From: Methylomonas albis
Lineage (GTDB): Bacteria > Pseudomonadota > Gammaproteobacteria > Methylococcales > Methylomonadaceae
Assembly (NCBI RefSeq): GCF_014850955.1
Contig: NZ_JACXSS010000001.1
Location: 5,296,836 to 5,360,835, forward strand
Direction: 5' to 3'
DNA: 64,000 nucleotides
The notes under the pieces: model-generated
Database searches by the model: none
Told to the model about the DNA's origin: nothing
Seen by the model: the letters and a program-made list of their open reading frames with translations, nothing else
Shown here: positions 20,492 to 29,613 of the stretch, in pieces
How positions within the stretch are numbered: the first letter of the stretch is position 1
Layout: each line of letters starts with the position of its first letter
Translations under genes and position numbers: made by a program

Positions 20492-21094
20492 ATGCAACAA
20501 AAAACCGCCAATACCCAGGTAAATATTCACGAGCTTATCGCTAAGCGTTGGAGCCCTAGAGCATTCGATCCCGATAAAATGGTCAGCCCAACCGATATAA
20601 CAGCAGTGTTGGAGGCGGCACGTTGGGCGCCCTCTTGCTTTAACGACCAACCTTGGCGCTATGTGGTTTGCGATAAAGCCCACGATGCTGCGGCTTGGCA
20701 AAATGCGTTGGCGGTAATTGCCGAGAAAAATCAGTTATGGGCCAAAAATGCGCCCGTGCTGATCCTGGCGGTGGCTATGGAAAACTTCAATCACAATGGT
20801 AAACCTAACCGCTGGGCGGCTTACGATACCGGCGCGGCCTCCCTTAGTTTGTGCCTGCAGGCCACCGCATTGGGTTTAATTGTTCATCAAATGGGTGGTT
20901 TCGATGCCGATAAAGCCCGGCAAGCGCTGAGTTTACCCGACGACTGCACGCCGATGGCGATGCTGGCACTGGGTTATCAAGCCGAGGTTGACACCTTGGC
21001 GGAAGACTTTCAAGCCGCCGAGCAGGCCGAACGCAGCCGCGTAGCGCTGGAGCAGCGATTTTATCTGGGGCAGTGGGGCGAGGCGTATCAATAA
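20492..21094 (+). CDS. nitroreductase-family protein
   Basis: A 200-residue FMN-dependent oxidoreductase of the nitroreductase superfamily. The N-terminal pattern KRWSPRAFDP, the helix VLEAARWAPSCFNDQPW and the later RWAAYDTGAASLSLCLQATALG are diagnostic: they form the FMN-phosphate site and the dimer interface. The natural substrate cannot be told from sequence. An AGGAG site precedes the ATG by 8 bases. It lies between two diguanylate cyclase genes on the same strand, with no overlap to either. Confidence 0.85.
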   Translation: MQQKTANTQVNIHELIAKRWSPRAFDPDKMVSPTDITAVLEAARWAPSCFNDQPWRYVVCDKAHDAAAWQNALAVIAEKNQLWAKNAPVLILAVAMENFNHNGKPNRWAAYDTGAASLSLCLQATALGLIVHQMGGFDADKARQALSLPDDCTPMAMLALGYQAEVDTLAEDFQAAEQAERSRVALEQRFYLGQWGEAYQ

Positions 21095-21139
21095 GCGCGG
21101 CTGTTACTCGTGAACCCTTTTTGCAATTGAGCTGCGCGA

Positions 21140-22528
21140 ATGAAGAGCGTTAAAACGTCTTATGCGCGCAGCCTGATCGAGGCTAGTCTCGATCCGCTGG
21201 TCACCATCAGCGCCGATGGCAAGATCATGGATGTAAATAGCGCGACCGAAAAAGTCACCGGGGTCGCGCGGCAACAGCTGATCGGCAGCGATTTTTCCAA
21301 TTACTTTACCGATCCGCAAAAAGCCCGCGACGGTTATCGCTTGGCGTTTTCGCAAGGTAAAGTCACGGATTATCCGCTGGCTATCTGCCATGTCTCCGGC
21401 AAGATTACCGAGGTGATGTACAACGCCTCGGTTTATCGCAACGATGAAGGCGACGTTGCCGGCATTTTTGCCGCGGCCAGGGATGTCACCGCTTTAAAAA
21501 AAGCCCAGAACGAATTGGAAGCCGCGATTTTGCATATGCAATTAATCCGCGAGATGACCGATTTGTTGCAAAGTTGCCAAAAAATGGACGAGGCCTATCC
21601 GATTATAAAAGCGGCATTGGTACGCTTGTTTGCCGGTTCCGCTGGTGGGCTTTACATGTTGGATGCTGCCGGTAACTCGCTGGTGTTGGTCGATGCCTGG
21701 GGCAGCGGCGAAAGCGAGCTGGAGACAGTGTTTACCCCGGACGAATGCTGGGGCATACGTCGTGGTTGTATTCATATTGCCCGCATCGGCCAAAGCATCA
21801 ACCCGGTCTGTAGCCATGTCAAACCGGGGAGTAGTCCTTATCTCTGCATACCCTTATTGGCGCATTCGCGAGTCTTGGGTTTGATGTATATCGAATGTCA
21901 ATTCAGCAGTCAAAATCAGGAAGATATCCAAAGAGAGTTGTCGATAGCCGAAGCGGCGGGTGATAGTGCCCGTCTGGCTTTGGCTAATTTGGCACTACGC
22001 GAGGAGTTGCACGAGTTGTCGATCCGCGATCCGCTGACCGGTTTGTTCAATCGGCGCTTTCTGGAAGAAGTACTGGACCGGGAATTGTTGCGGATGAGCC
22101 GCAGCGGCAAAATGCTGGCCGTGGCGATGATCGACATCGATCATTTTAAAAAATTTAACGATAACTACGGCCACGATGCCGGCGATGAAGTCTTGAAGAA
22201 AACCGCACAATTGATGAGCGGCTTTCGGGAAGGTAGTGACATGGTTTGTCGTTTTGGCGGCGAAGAATTCGTGGTGGTCACTACCGAAATCCAGCCGGAT
22301 AAAATCTTGCGCCGCTTGGAAGCATTGCGTTCCGCTATCGAAACTTTATCGTTGAAATTCGGCAGTCATCAGCTGCCGCAGGTGACGGTATCGATAGGCG
22401 TCGCCTTTTATCCCACCCAAGGGAGCAATCGCCTCGATTTGTTAAACCGCGCCGATCAAGCTCTCTATGTCGCCAAAGAGGCCGGCCGTAATCGGCTAAT
22501 TGTTGCCGATGACGGCGCCGAGGATTAG
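21140..22528 (+). CDS. PAS-GAF-GGDEF diguanylate cyclase
   Basis: A 462-residue soluble signalling protein. It has a PAS domain (about 5-125, SLDPLVTISADGKIMDVN), a GAF-like domain (about 140-290) with several cysteines (WGIRRGCIHIA, NPVCSHVKPGSSPYLCIP), and a GGDEF domain (about 300-455) with an intact GGEEF signature (CRFGGEEFVVV). It should synthesise cyclic-di-GMP. The GAF cysteines resemble those of proteins that bind a ligand or sense redox state, but no specific ligand can be assigned. It ends with a 4-bp overlap of the convergent TIGR03790 gene. Confidence 0.9.
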   Translation: MKSVKTSYARSLIEASLDPLVTISADGKIMDVNSATEKVTGVARQQLIGSDFSNYFTDPQKARDGYRLAFSQGKVTDYPLAICHVSGKITEVMYNASVYRNDEGDVAGIFAAARDVTALKKAQNELEAAILHMQLIREMTDLLQSCQKMDEAYPIIKAALVRLFAGSAGGLYMLDAAGNSLVLVDAWGSGESELETVFTPDECWGIRRGCIHIARIGQSINPVCSHVKPGSSPYLCIPLLAHSRVLGLMYIECQFSSQNQEDIQRELSIAEAAGDSARLALANLALREELHELSIRDPLTGLFNRRFLEEVLDRELLRMSRSGKMLAVAMIDIDHFKKFNDNYGHDAGDEVLKKTAQLMSGFREGSDMVCRFGGEEFVVVTTEIQPDKILRRLEALRSAIETLSLKFGSHQLPQVTVSIGVAFYPTQGSNRLDLLNRADQALYVAKEAGRNRLIVADDGAED

Positions 22529-23598
22529 TGAGTTGGTGTTTGGTGCGGCTGATAGGCAAACGGTTTAGCCAGCGGTTCGCCGACAAAAATGCCCTGGCCG
22601 GGTTGGGCCACACTTTTCCAATACGCTTCGATCAAGCTGCTGCCGCGCAGGTAAAAGTACATTAATACCCCGGGATTTGGAAATTTGGCCGGGAAATTAC
22701 AGGGTTCCACCACCGCGCCATAACTGGCGGTGGCACCGGCGCGCAGCCATTCGGTGATATTCATCTGGTCGCTGCCCGACATCACGCCGCCCGTGGACGT
22801 GAGATGGTCGGCAACAGCGCCCGGCAAATAGCGGTTATCCGCCAGATGCGGCACCTTGGTCAGGCCGGTGAAATAAAACATCACGTCCTGGCGTCCTTCA
22901 ATGTAGTCTTGCTCCAGATAATTCACCGGCCAAAAACTGGTGAGCGATTCGGCCACTCTCGGAAACAGTACTGCTCTGGAGCTCCGCGCTTTGTCCGAGG
23001 TTTTCAACAGATATGCCGAGCCTTGCGGGTGCGAATAATCAGCGGCAACGCCGGTATCGATCAGCTTTTTCGCCTCCGCGAAGGTCTTGCCGGCCACGGC
23101 CATGGTCGGCCGCCAGCCATGAGTTTTAAACGGTTTATCGGTTTCGGAAGTGAAATAAGGGCTATTGTGGGTTTCCACGCAGCCTTTTGCGCAAAACGAT
23201 TCGCTAAAGCCCGCCGCGAAGGCCGTGGTGATGGACATGCAATCGACCCGAAACGGTTGCAGCCAGGTGAGTGCGAAGGCCTGCACATGCTCCGGGGTTT
23301 TTTGATCGACTTCCTTCTTGACCTGCTCGAATTGTTGTTTGGACAAAACCGCCTGATTCGGCGCGAAGCGGACATGTATCATCTGCTCGGCCGGTATTTG
23401 TCGCTGTTGTTGATAGTAAGCGGCGATCTGTACGCTTAAGGGGTCGGCGTCGTTGACAATGATCGCCAGATCATGGCCGGTCAGCGCCGAAGAAGGTCGG
23501 TACATGGGCGAGACGGGGGCGGCCAAGCTCGGCGTAAATAGGAATGGGCTCAGGATAAGCCCTGTCAGGGCGAAGATGCATGATTTAACGGGAAACAC
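22525..23598 (-). CDS. TIGR03790-family secreted protein of unknown function
   Basis: A 357-residue exported protein. The start is a GTG at 23598 with CGGAG seven bases upstream; the signal peptide is clear (hydrophobic run, then SLAAP). The mature part begins with the family pattern HDLAIIVNDADPLSVQIAAYY and YYQQQRQIPAEQMI, then LTWLQPFRVDC and a cysteine-containing segment (SESFCAKGCVE). This family is widespread in Proteobacteria and has no known function. It is convergent with the upstream diguanylate cyclase (4-bp overlap) and no partner gene is evident. Confidence 0.8.
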   Translation of the reverse strand: MFPVKSCIFALTGLILSPFLFTPSLAAPVSPMYRPSSALTGHDLAIIVNDADPLSVQIAAYYQQQRQIPAEQMIHVRFAPNQAVLSKQQFEQVKKEVDQKTPEHVQAFALTWLQPFRVDCMSITTAFAAGFSESFCAKGCVETHNSPYFTSETDKPFKTHGWRPTMAVAGKTFAEAKKLIDTGVAADYSHPQGSAYLLKTSDKARSSRAVLFPRVAESLTSFWPVNYLEQDYIEGRQDVMFYFTGLTKVPHLADNRYLPGAVADHLTSTGGVMSGSDQMNITEWLRAGATASYGAVVEPCNFPAKFPNPGVLMYFYLRGSSLIEAYWKSVAQPGQGIFVGEPLAKPFAYQPHQTPTH

Positions 23599-23768
23599 GC
23601 GGTACTCCGTGAGTTGGCGGTTGGATTAATGGCATCGGTCAATGTAACCGGATGCTGTTTAAATGCAACACGCATGTTTAAATTATTCGATAAGCGACAA
23701 ATTCGCCGTTTTGCATGTCCCAGCGGATAAGGTAATTTTGTAAATTCTTAACTTTGTAGATCATTATT

Positions 23769-24200
23769 ATGGATGTCATAGCCAATATACCAACCGTTGC
23801 TCATGTGATTCAGCAGGCGGTCGCTCCGGTTTTTCTGCTTACCGGTGTGGCCGGTATTTTAGGCGTATTGACCAATCGCTTGGGACGAACCGTAGACCGG
23901 TTTCGCTTATTACGCGAATTAAATGGCGCCGAAGCCGAAGCCCAGCATATCGAGATGCGAACGCTTGCACGGCGGGCGCATTGGATCCATTGGGCTATTA
24001 GCTTGTGTACCACTTGCGCGTTGCTGGTTTGCATGTCCATCGTTGCCATGTTCGTGGGCGTGGAGTTTGCCATCGATTTGTCCGATGCGGTGTCGTTATT
24101 ATTTATCGCGGCGATGTTGGCCTTGATTGGCGGTTTGCTGTGTTTTCTAAGGGAAATCTCGCTGGCCACCGGTATTATTGCTTGGCGCGAGCGTCCTTAA
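23769..24200 (+). CDS. DUF2721-family membrane protein
   Basis: A 143-residue inner-membrane protein with three predicted helices: APVFLLTGVAGILGVLTNRL, a middle pair around WIHWAISLCTTCALLVCMSI, and LLFIAAMLALIGGLLCFL. The charged loop TVDRFRLLRE after the first helix is characteristic of DUF2721. The function of the family is unknown. The gene is monocistronic; 170 bp separate it from the divergent TIGR03790 gene. Confidence 0.8.
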   Translation: MDVIANIPTVAHVIQQAVAPVFLLTGVAGILGVLTNRLGRTVDRFRLLRELNGAEAEAQHIEMRTLARRAHWIHWAISLCTTCALLVCMSIVAMFVGVEFAIDLSDAVSLLFIAAMLALIGGLLCFLREISLATGIIAWRERP

Positions 24201-24246
24201 GCTATCGAGAAAATCCGATTTTTTGTCTGCAAAACGGCACTTAAGC

Positions 24247-24633
24247 CTACCCGAATGCCGCATGAGCGGCGTAGCCGAAATTGGCAATGGCCAGGCCGAT
24301 CAAGGTAAAAATAGTCATTTGCATGCCCAGCACGCGTTGGTCCAGATTCGCGTGCAACAAGCCCCTCGCGTGCACCACACGGCCAAGGATGATTGCTAAA
24401 CCGCCGGTGTGCAGCAACGCAACGTGTCCGCCGCTTAATTCCAACACAAGCAATAGAATCAGCAATATCGGGATGTATTCCGTGGCGTTGCCTTGGGCGC
24501 GAATGGCGATTTGCAAATCGGTTTCGCCGCCATCGCCGAAAATCACTTTTTTCGCCCGCCGCAGCTTGATAACTCTTAGAGATAACCATGCTATCAATAA
24601 GGCCGCCAACGCGGCATACACAGCACTGATCAT
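24247..24633 (-). CDS. MAPEG-family membrane protein
   Basis: A 128-residue four-helix membrane protein of the MAPEG family (membrane-associated proteins in eicosanoid and glutathione metabolism). The signature RAQGNATEYIPILLILLL is clear: R and N-x-x-E line the glutathione site in the family. The start is the ATG at 24633 behind a strong GGAGGA site; the apparent earlier GTG lies inside that site. In bacteria the exact substrate is unknown. The gene is followed by noncoding DNA and precedes nothing on its strand. Confidence 0.85.
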   Translation of the reverse strand: MISAVYAALAALLIAWLSLRVIKLRRAKKVIFGDGGETDLQIAIRAQGNATEYIPILLILLLVLELSGGHVALLHTGGLAIILGRVVHARGLLHANLDQRVLGMQMTIFTLIGLAIANFGYAAHAAFG

Positions 24634-24750
24634 GTTTCCTCCCACTGATTTTAGGTTGGTATTTTCGGCGGTTTAAATCCTGGAAAGTTCCTGTCGGCTG
24701 GAAATAGCACCGCGCCGCTTAATACTGTAGCTATTCCTCATATGTTGTTC

Positions 24751-24795
24751 GCTGAGCGGAGCCGAAGCGAACGGTTGACTTCGGCTTCGCTCAGC
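24751..24795. repeat. 17-bp dyad, dispersed palindromic repeat
   Basis: GCTGAGCGGAGCCGAAG and its near complement CTTCGGCTTCGCTCAGC are separated by 11 bases, forming a strong hairpin with one mismatch. It lies between the MAPEG start and the DUF998 stop. It looks like a REP-type dispersed repeat; no T tract follows in either direction. Confidence 0.6.
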
Positions 24796-24856
24796 ACAAG
24801 TCAGCTCAGTCAACGGAAAATTGCTTGCTTTGGGTACATTTATTGCCATAAATCGC

Positions 24857-25471
24857 CTAAGTAGACGCGCGCGATAAACGCGCGGCAAACACCAACAGCC
24901 AGAGGGAGAGGACGCCGGTTGCCAAGTGCTCAAACAGGCCGGGAGTCTGTATCGGGTTAGTATCCCAAGTCATAAGCAGCAGAAAAATCGCCGCCAGAAT
25001 GCCACTGCCAATCGAGTAGACGCTAAGAATGCCTAACCAGGCATGGCCGCGGAACACAATACCGCAAGCAATTGCCGCCAGAATAGCCGAAGAAAAGCCG
25101 GTGGTAGCGAACAGCCTATGTAATTCCTGGCTCGACGACAAGCCATCGCAGCCCGGATCGCAGGCGAATACACCCGCCCCGACGCGCCCCAATCCATCCA
25201 GGCCGATAAATACGGCAACCAGTGCTGAACGCCAACCTTCTCGCAGGCTTGCCGGGAGCGCAGTGGCAAAACACACATACAAAACGCCCGCGAATTCGAA
25301 GCCGATATAGCGCATCGGTATTTCCGTGCTACTGCCGCGTTCGCCAAGCTCGCTGATGTACTGATAGCTGTGGCTAAACTCCGGGCGCATTGCGCCGGCC
25401 AGACTAATCAGCGACAGCCATATTAGCGGGGCCGCGATGCCGCAGTAGATGCCAAATCGGCGCAGATTCAT
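24857..25471 (-). CDS. DUF998-family membrane protein
   Basis: A 204-residue protein with six predicted hydrophobic segments and the DUF998 pattern: YQYISELGERGSSTE after the first helix, then VGAGVFACDPGCDG after the third, with conserved cysteines. Function unknown. The ATG at 25471 has only a weak ribosome site. The gene stands alone; 214 bp of noncoding DNA separate it from the dehydrogenase pseudogene. Confidence 0.75.
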   Translation of the reverse strand: MNLRRFGIYCGIAAPLIWLSLISLAGAMRPEFSHSYQYISELGERGSSTEIPMRYIGFEFAGVLYVCFATALPASLREGWRSALVAVFIGLDGLGRVGAGVFACDPGCDGLSSSQELHRLFATTGFSSAILAAIACGIVFRGHAWLGILSVYSIGSGILAAIFLLLMTWDTNPIQTPGLFEHLATGVLSLWLLVFAARLSRAST

Positions 25472-25685
25472 GTATCAGTCCCGCAAACGAAAATAGCATT
25501 CTATCCCGCCCAGCCGGGCTGTGCGCATCGGATTGACTAACCGAATCCGCAGGGTAGCCTTCTAGCTCGGGGGGCTAGTGGTGCAAAAACTCGGTCTATT
25601 AAGATGCATAGAAGAAGAAATCATTAGCACCCCCACCGCAAGAGATGGCTTTTCTGCGGGCTTATTGGCTAACAGAGGGGGCCGA

Positions 25686-26646
25686 ATGCGTAATATTTTG
25701 ATCATAGGGGCCAGCAGCGGTATCGGTGCAGCGCTAGCCGGTTTGTAGCTAACACAGTGTCAAGTGCATTCCTTAAGCCGTTCTGCTGTAGTGCCGAATG
25801 TCTTCAGGCATCATAGCTGCGATATTCTAAGCGACGTATTACCCGCCATCGACGAACCGTTGCAGGGTTTGGTTTACTGCCCGGGCAGTATCAACTTAAA
25901 ACCGTTTGCCAGGATTAAAGCCGAGGAGTTCAGAGCGGATTTGGAGTTGAATTTGGTCGGTGCCGTACGCTGTTTGCAACACTACCAACGAAATTTGCAA
26001 GCGGCAGAGTCCGCTTCGGTCGTGTTGTTTAGCAGCGTGGCGGTGCAAACCGGGTTTCCTTTCCACGCCATGGTATCGGCGTCAAAGGGGGCGTTAGAGG
26101 GCTTGACCCGCGCCTTGGCGGCGGAATGGGCGCCGAAAATCCGGGTAAATGCGATAGCACCGTCATTGACCAACACGCCATTAGCGGAAAATTTGCTGCG
26201 CGAAGACAGCAAAAAACAGGCCGCCGCCGCGAAGCATCCGCTGAAACGCTTGGGCGAAGCAGACGATATTGCACACAAGAGCGCCAGCATTTTTCGGTAA
26301 AGCTGAAATGGGTCCCATCCGATTTCAGCGCGAAAAATTTGCTGGCAGTTTATGCCTTCGGCGGCCCCGATTCGTCCGCGTCACCTCATTTCGACCCAAC
26401 AGGGGGTCGAAACTTAGGCTCTCGCATGACTTGACGCCGTGTCGCGATGCCTTGCAGGTTTTCTCCGCTTCGCTGCGAAAACCCGCCCAGCGCTACGGCT
26501 ATCGGGGACTAAAAATCTTCACTTCGCTATCGCTCCGTTTCCAAGATTTTCAGCGGATGGCGTTATTTTTACTATCGGACAAATCCAGCTGGATTACCGG
26601 TCAAATTCTGAAAGTTGATGGCGGCATGTCGGCCATTAAAATGTAG
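25686..26646 (+). pseudogene. short-chain dehydrogenase/reductase, broken
   Basis: A classical NAD(P)-binding SDR. The coenzyme motif is GASSGIGAALA at the start, the active site is YCPGSINLKPF and SVSAVQTGFPFHAM(V)SASK, and the C-terminal end is SSWITGQILKVDGG. Two changes kill it. A TAG stop at 25746 ends the protein after 20 residues (probably CAG before), although the frame continues unbroken beyond it. Then about 280 bp are inserted at 26277-26556, between ADDIAH and MALFLLSD. Rejoining the two parts would give a normal-length SDR of about 230 residues. Note that the middle active-site segment reads SKGALEGLTRALAAEW, as in active enzymes, but the classical catalytic Tyr is not visible at VSASK (MVSASK rather than YxxxK). 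Confidence 0.8.
26277..26556. repeat. ~280-bp hairpin-rich insert in the SDR gene
   Basis: This block interrupts the codons ADDIAH|MALFLL. It has no credible reading frame of its own and no obvious terminal inverted repeat. Three dyads are visible: GCTGAAAT/ATTTCAGC at 26302-26329, TTTCGACCC/GGGTCGAAA near 26390-26413, and GGTTTTC/GAAAACC at 26457-26483. It resembles a non-autonomous repeat or a structured RNA element. Confidence 0.6.
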
Positions 26647-26942
26647 ATCTCTGAAAAAACGCCAAAACTACCAGGGCGTCCGCTGTCGACTTCGGTCCAG
26701 CGGGCCCTCAAACGGCTCGATGATGCCGCACTGATTTATGTTGGGACATTCGCCTGACTGAGCTAGCGTTTACGATGGGTTTACTGGAGCACGCTCGGCA
26801 GACTAGAAAAATTGAGCGTCGAGCAGGCGTGAGCGTAAGGCGGGGCGTGCGCTTTATCGACCAGCGGCGCGATGCCGTTTGGCAATCGCACCTTAAGGCC
26901 TTCTGTCCCTCCGATCAACTGCCGAAGGGACAAGCGCGGGTG

Positions 26943-27398
26943 TTACGCAAAATACAATTTGCGCAATTCCAACATCGAGCTAGCGCTTAGCGCCGTGCCA
27001 TCGCTGGCGCGGGTGACGTGGTACAAGGTATCGAGCAGGGTGATTTCCTCACCGGCGCTGGCATAGCCGACCACATAATGCGCGACATCCAAATGCCGGC
27101 GGTGCAATCCACCGTTTTGACTGTTGAATTCGGCAATGATGCCGGCGTGCGGCGGATTCATCACCGCGCTCCACCAAGGCATTTGGGCGACATCATAGGC
27201 CCAGGTGTTGCCTATCGATTCGGGCGGCAGGCAGCGTTCGACCAGATGGTCGCCGATCACTGCATATTGTTTGCGACTGATTTTCGCAGGCTCTTCGCCC
27301 ACGGTATCCCGGCATTCCAGAACTTCGCTACTGATGAAGCTGTCGGTTGCCGGAATTGCTTTGTTCCATTGGCCATCTAAGTTTTTATGTTCAAACAT
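26943..27398 (-). CDS. hypothetical protein
   Basis: A 151-residue soluble protein I do not recognise. It begins MFEHKNLDGQWNKAIPATDS and contains SRKQYAVIGDHLVE, WWSAVMNPPHAGI and LHRRHLDVAHYVVGYASAG. A GAGAGG site lies before the ATG. There is no signal peptide or membrane segment. Codon use is like that of its neighbours, so I take it as real. The 296 bp between it and the SDR pseudogene hold nothing I can support as a gene. Confidence 0.6.
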   Translation of the reverse strand: MFEHKNLDGQWNKAIPATDSFISSEVLECRDTVGEEPAKISRKQYAVIGDHLVERCLPPESIGNTWAYDVAQMPWWSAVMNPPHAGIIAEFNSQNGGLHRRHLDVAHYVVGYASAGEEITLLDTLYHVTRASDGTALSASSMLELRKLYFA

Positions 27399-27689
27399 AC
27401 TGCCTCTCTCTAAGTTTAACGGAATGAAGAGCTGGCCTGGCTCCCGCCGCTGTCTTTCGCCTACGGTGGTAAGAAAACCAACAATTGCGGAGCGCCAGGC
27501 GTCCTTAGGACAAAGTAAGCAAAATCACGGCCAGCTTTGTCCGAATGGTCAGCAGGTTTTTTATGCTTGCAAGATACTGAATTTGAAGTTTATTTTATTT
27601 TCAACCGCTTGAAATATACGGTTATTACTAACGGTATTGAGGCCTGTCTAGCGATGCGAGGTAGACGCTGGCTACTACAAATTGATGGG

Positions 27690-27793
27690 TTTGCGACACC
27701 AATAATGTAACCTGACCCGAATGGCACGGGAGTGAGCCTAACTCGATAAGGTGCGCCGATAGGATGCCGACGCAAGGAGGCGCATCGGTCGAG
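27690..27793. repeat. REP-like repeat next to the REP-associated transposase
   Basis: This GC-rich noncoding block ends in GGTGCGCCGATAGG...GGAGGCGCATCGG, an imperfect hairpin. The 27-bp stretch at 27740-27766 (beginning AACTCGATAAGGTGCGCCG) recurs at 29661-29687 and 29937-29963 inside the integron cassettes. Its position beside a REP-associated tyrosine transposase suggests it is that enzyme's REP substrate. The remaining part of 27399-27689 holds nothing I recognise. Confidence 0.6.
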
Positions 27794-28003
27794 TTACTCA
27801 ATGCCGTAAATATCTGCGTTTTCATTATTTCCCCAATTTTCCGTATAAATACCTTGCTCAACATAATGATGGAAACTCGAATAAGGCCGATCACAAACTT
27901 TATTGACCCACCCCTGTTTTACCGGATTCCAATGGATATAATCGGCATGACGGTTGTAATCGTCTTGGTCTTCGATTAAATGAGCCCAAAATCGGCGCTG
28001 CCA

Positions 28004-28019
28004 CTTGTGCCCTTGGGTA
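28004..28019 (-). repeat. very small mobile-type insert, copy 3 (16 bp)
   Basis: CTTGTGCCCTTGGGTA on the plus strand lies between the codons EHGI and WQRRFW of the RayT pseudogene. It matches the 17-mer at 9954 and 35097 in both arms and lacks one central base. Removing 16 bp restores the conserved frame. Confidence 0.85.
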
Positions 28020-28152
28020 GATTCCATGCTCTCGTCGTTTTTGACGGCTTTTTGAGATTCTTTCACTGTGGTCGATTGTCCTGGAAAATCGCCCTTTCAA
28101 TATATTCCATCTGACAGAGAAATTACCGTCGTCGGGGGGCAATGTCCAAATG

Positions 28153-28200
28153 CTCGGCAACTGCTCCATGCGTTGCTATACCTCCTGCATCCATGCAGTC
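28153..28200. repeat. 48-bp insert in the RayT pseudogene
   Basis: The block from CTCGGCAACTG to ATGCAGTC separates the HUH motif codons PDHLH from the expected SIWTL. It is a multiple of three, but introduces an in-frame TAG. It contains a perfect 6-bp-arm dyad, CTGCAT-CC-ATGCAG. I see no other copy in the window. Confidence 0.65.
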
Positions 28201-28458
28201 GAATGCAAATGATCCGGCATGATGATGTTGGCATCAACATGAAGAGGTTCGTGTTGTTTTACAGATCGAAAGGCATCGCGTAATTCATCAATCTTGTCAG
28301 TCAATAAATGATTATTTTTGCGTTCGGCAAGATTGACGGTAAAAAACCACATGGCTTTCGGTATGTAAAAGCGACCATATTCGGTCATGGTGTGTTTGAT
28401 ACTCGAACGATGCGCCCCCTTGCGTCGGCACATCCAATTTAGCGCATCTTATCGCGTT

Positions 28459-29319
28459 CTATTTGAATTGCAGCTGGCCGCCGGTGCCGGCGCCTCCTTT
28501 TACTTCCTGGGCTTTGTAATTCCGTAAAGATTGCACCAGGTTGTTGTAGGCATCAAAAAACGCGGCGGCGGTGGATAAGCCTTCCGGGGTTCGCGTAAAG
28601 CTGGCCAAACCAAAGCCGCCGGCGACGTTCTCGCCTAAGAATCCGCCCCATCCCGATACCTGTAGGGCATTAGCGGTGGAACTGCCCTGGGAAATACCGA
28701 TTTGCACTGTCGAGCGAATATCGATCAAGGTCAATGCTACGTCCGTGGTGCGTTTATCGGCGGCGCTCGCCGCGGCACCCGCCAAGGCATCTACAAAAAT
28801 CCCGCCCAACGAGATTTGTCCCGGTGGAGCGTAATGCTGATGCATGCCGCCGCCGTAAAGTCCGGCTCTGTTGCCCTGGGTGGCTTCGTTAAGGACGATG
28901 ACCTGCGGCTCCAGCAGATAATCTGCCGCGACCCGCTGGCCTTTTTGCTGTTTGGAGCCGGCCCGATACTCACCGGATTCACGTTGCTGTGACGTAATAG
29001 CGTTGAGTAGTGCCAAGGTGGCCTGGTTGCCGATGCCGGTGATCACAAAACAGTTGGATTGCTGTACCGCCAAACGAATCAACGGATCTACCGTGGTGAC
29101 GGCGCTGGCTCCCGTGATACGACCGTCGCTGACCGCCAGGGTACCCAATGGATTGTCACAATGTTCCAGCACTTTATTGGCGTTGACGCTAGTGGACCCT
29201 CCCGCCGAACCGCTAAGTAGGTTGGCGCTACCGCCGGTTTGCACACCTGGTTTTGTGCAAGCGCTTAACGACACCAGCACCGCTAACCAGCATAGTTCTT
29301 TGATTTTTCTAACGATCAT
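28459..29319 (-). CDS. CsgG/curli-assembly-like lipoprotein
   Basis: A 286-residue predicted lipoprotein. The ATG at 29319 has AGGGG about 9 bases upstream, and the first residues form a lipoprotein signal ending LSAC; an earlier in-frame start would hide this signal. The mature part shows features of the CsgG superfamily: DPLIRLAVQQSNCFVI near residue 100, TLIDIRSTVQIGISQGSS, and a glycine-rich segment FGGGGFLGENVAGGFG in the last third (in the form GWGGFLGENVAGG). CsgG proteins form outer-membrane channels, but related periplasmic proteins of unknown role are common. No curli genes (csgA, csgE, csgF) are nearby. Confidence 0.6.
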   Translation of the reverse strand: MIVRKIKELCWLAVLVSLSACTKPGVQTGGSANLLSGSAGGSTSVNANKVLEHCDNPLGTLAVSDGRITGASAVTTVDPLIRLAVQQSNCFVITGIGNQATLALLNAITSQQRESGEYRAGSKQQKGQRVAADYLLEPQVIVLNEATQGNRAGLYGGGMHQHYAPPGQISLGGIFVDALAGAAASAADKRTTDVALTLIDIRSTVQIGISQGSSTANALQVSGWGGFLGENVAGGFGLASFTRTPEGLSTAAAFFDAYNNLVQSLRNYKAQEVKGGAGTGGQLQFK

Positions 29320-29613
29320 ACCGACACACCCCTGTCGAAAGTATCTGGCTAAGTTAACAACGGATTCAGCGCACGCAGAAAATGTTAGAGTAAAACCATA
29401 GCTGAATGCAAAACAAATCGCGGTCTCTGTCAAATGAAGGCAATCATATGCTACACAGAGACATCTCCCTCTACTGGTGAGGCTTGCGGGGGGTGTACTT
29501 TAAGGTGCAAAACCTGGGGACTTCTCCTACCTAAAACAAACTGAATAACGATTTAAGTGTCACGCGAAACGCCCTGAACGGCTTTTTTATCTGAAATGTC
29601 TCGCATCGCCGGC

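Larger units (their letters stand above)
27794..28388 (-). pseudogene. REP-associated tyrosine transposase (RayT), broken
   Basis: A single-strand HUH-type nuclease of the IS200/IS605-related Y1 family that acts on REP palindromes. It starts at 28388 with MTEYGRFYIPKAMWFFTVNL and contains PDHLH (the HUH metal site), SIWTLPPDDGNFSVRW, then ERISKSRQKRREHGI, QRRFWAHLIEDQDDY and DYIHWNPVKQGWV, all typical of the family. Two inserts break it: 48 bp at 28153-28200 after PDHLH, adding an in-frame stop, and 16 bp at 28004-28019 between HGI and WQRRFW, shifting the frame. Without both inserts the frame is continuous. The nucleophilic tyrosine is not clearly placed in what remains (candidate in YIHWNP or SSFHHYV). 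Confidence 0.85.

Noticed and set aside
26775..26990. Possible 71-residue gene between the dehydrogenase and the hypothetical protein
   Set aside because: No ribosome site, no recognisable motif and arginine-rich composition typical of a chance frame.
9954..28019. Programmed translational bypass of the 16-19 bp inserts, as in phage T4 gene 60
   Set aside because: No matching take-off and landing codons flank the inserts, host transposases carry other disabling changes, and one copy is intergenic.
29434..29613. Additional attC at the distal end of the cassette array
   Set aside because: No R'/R'' pair with a hairpin is visible there.
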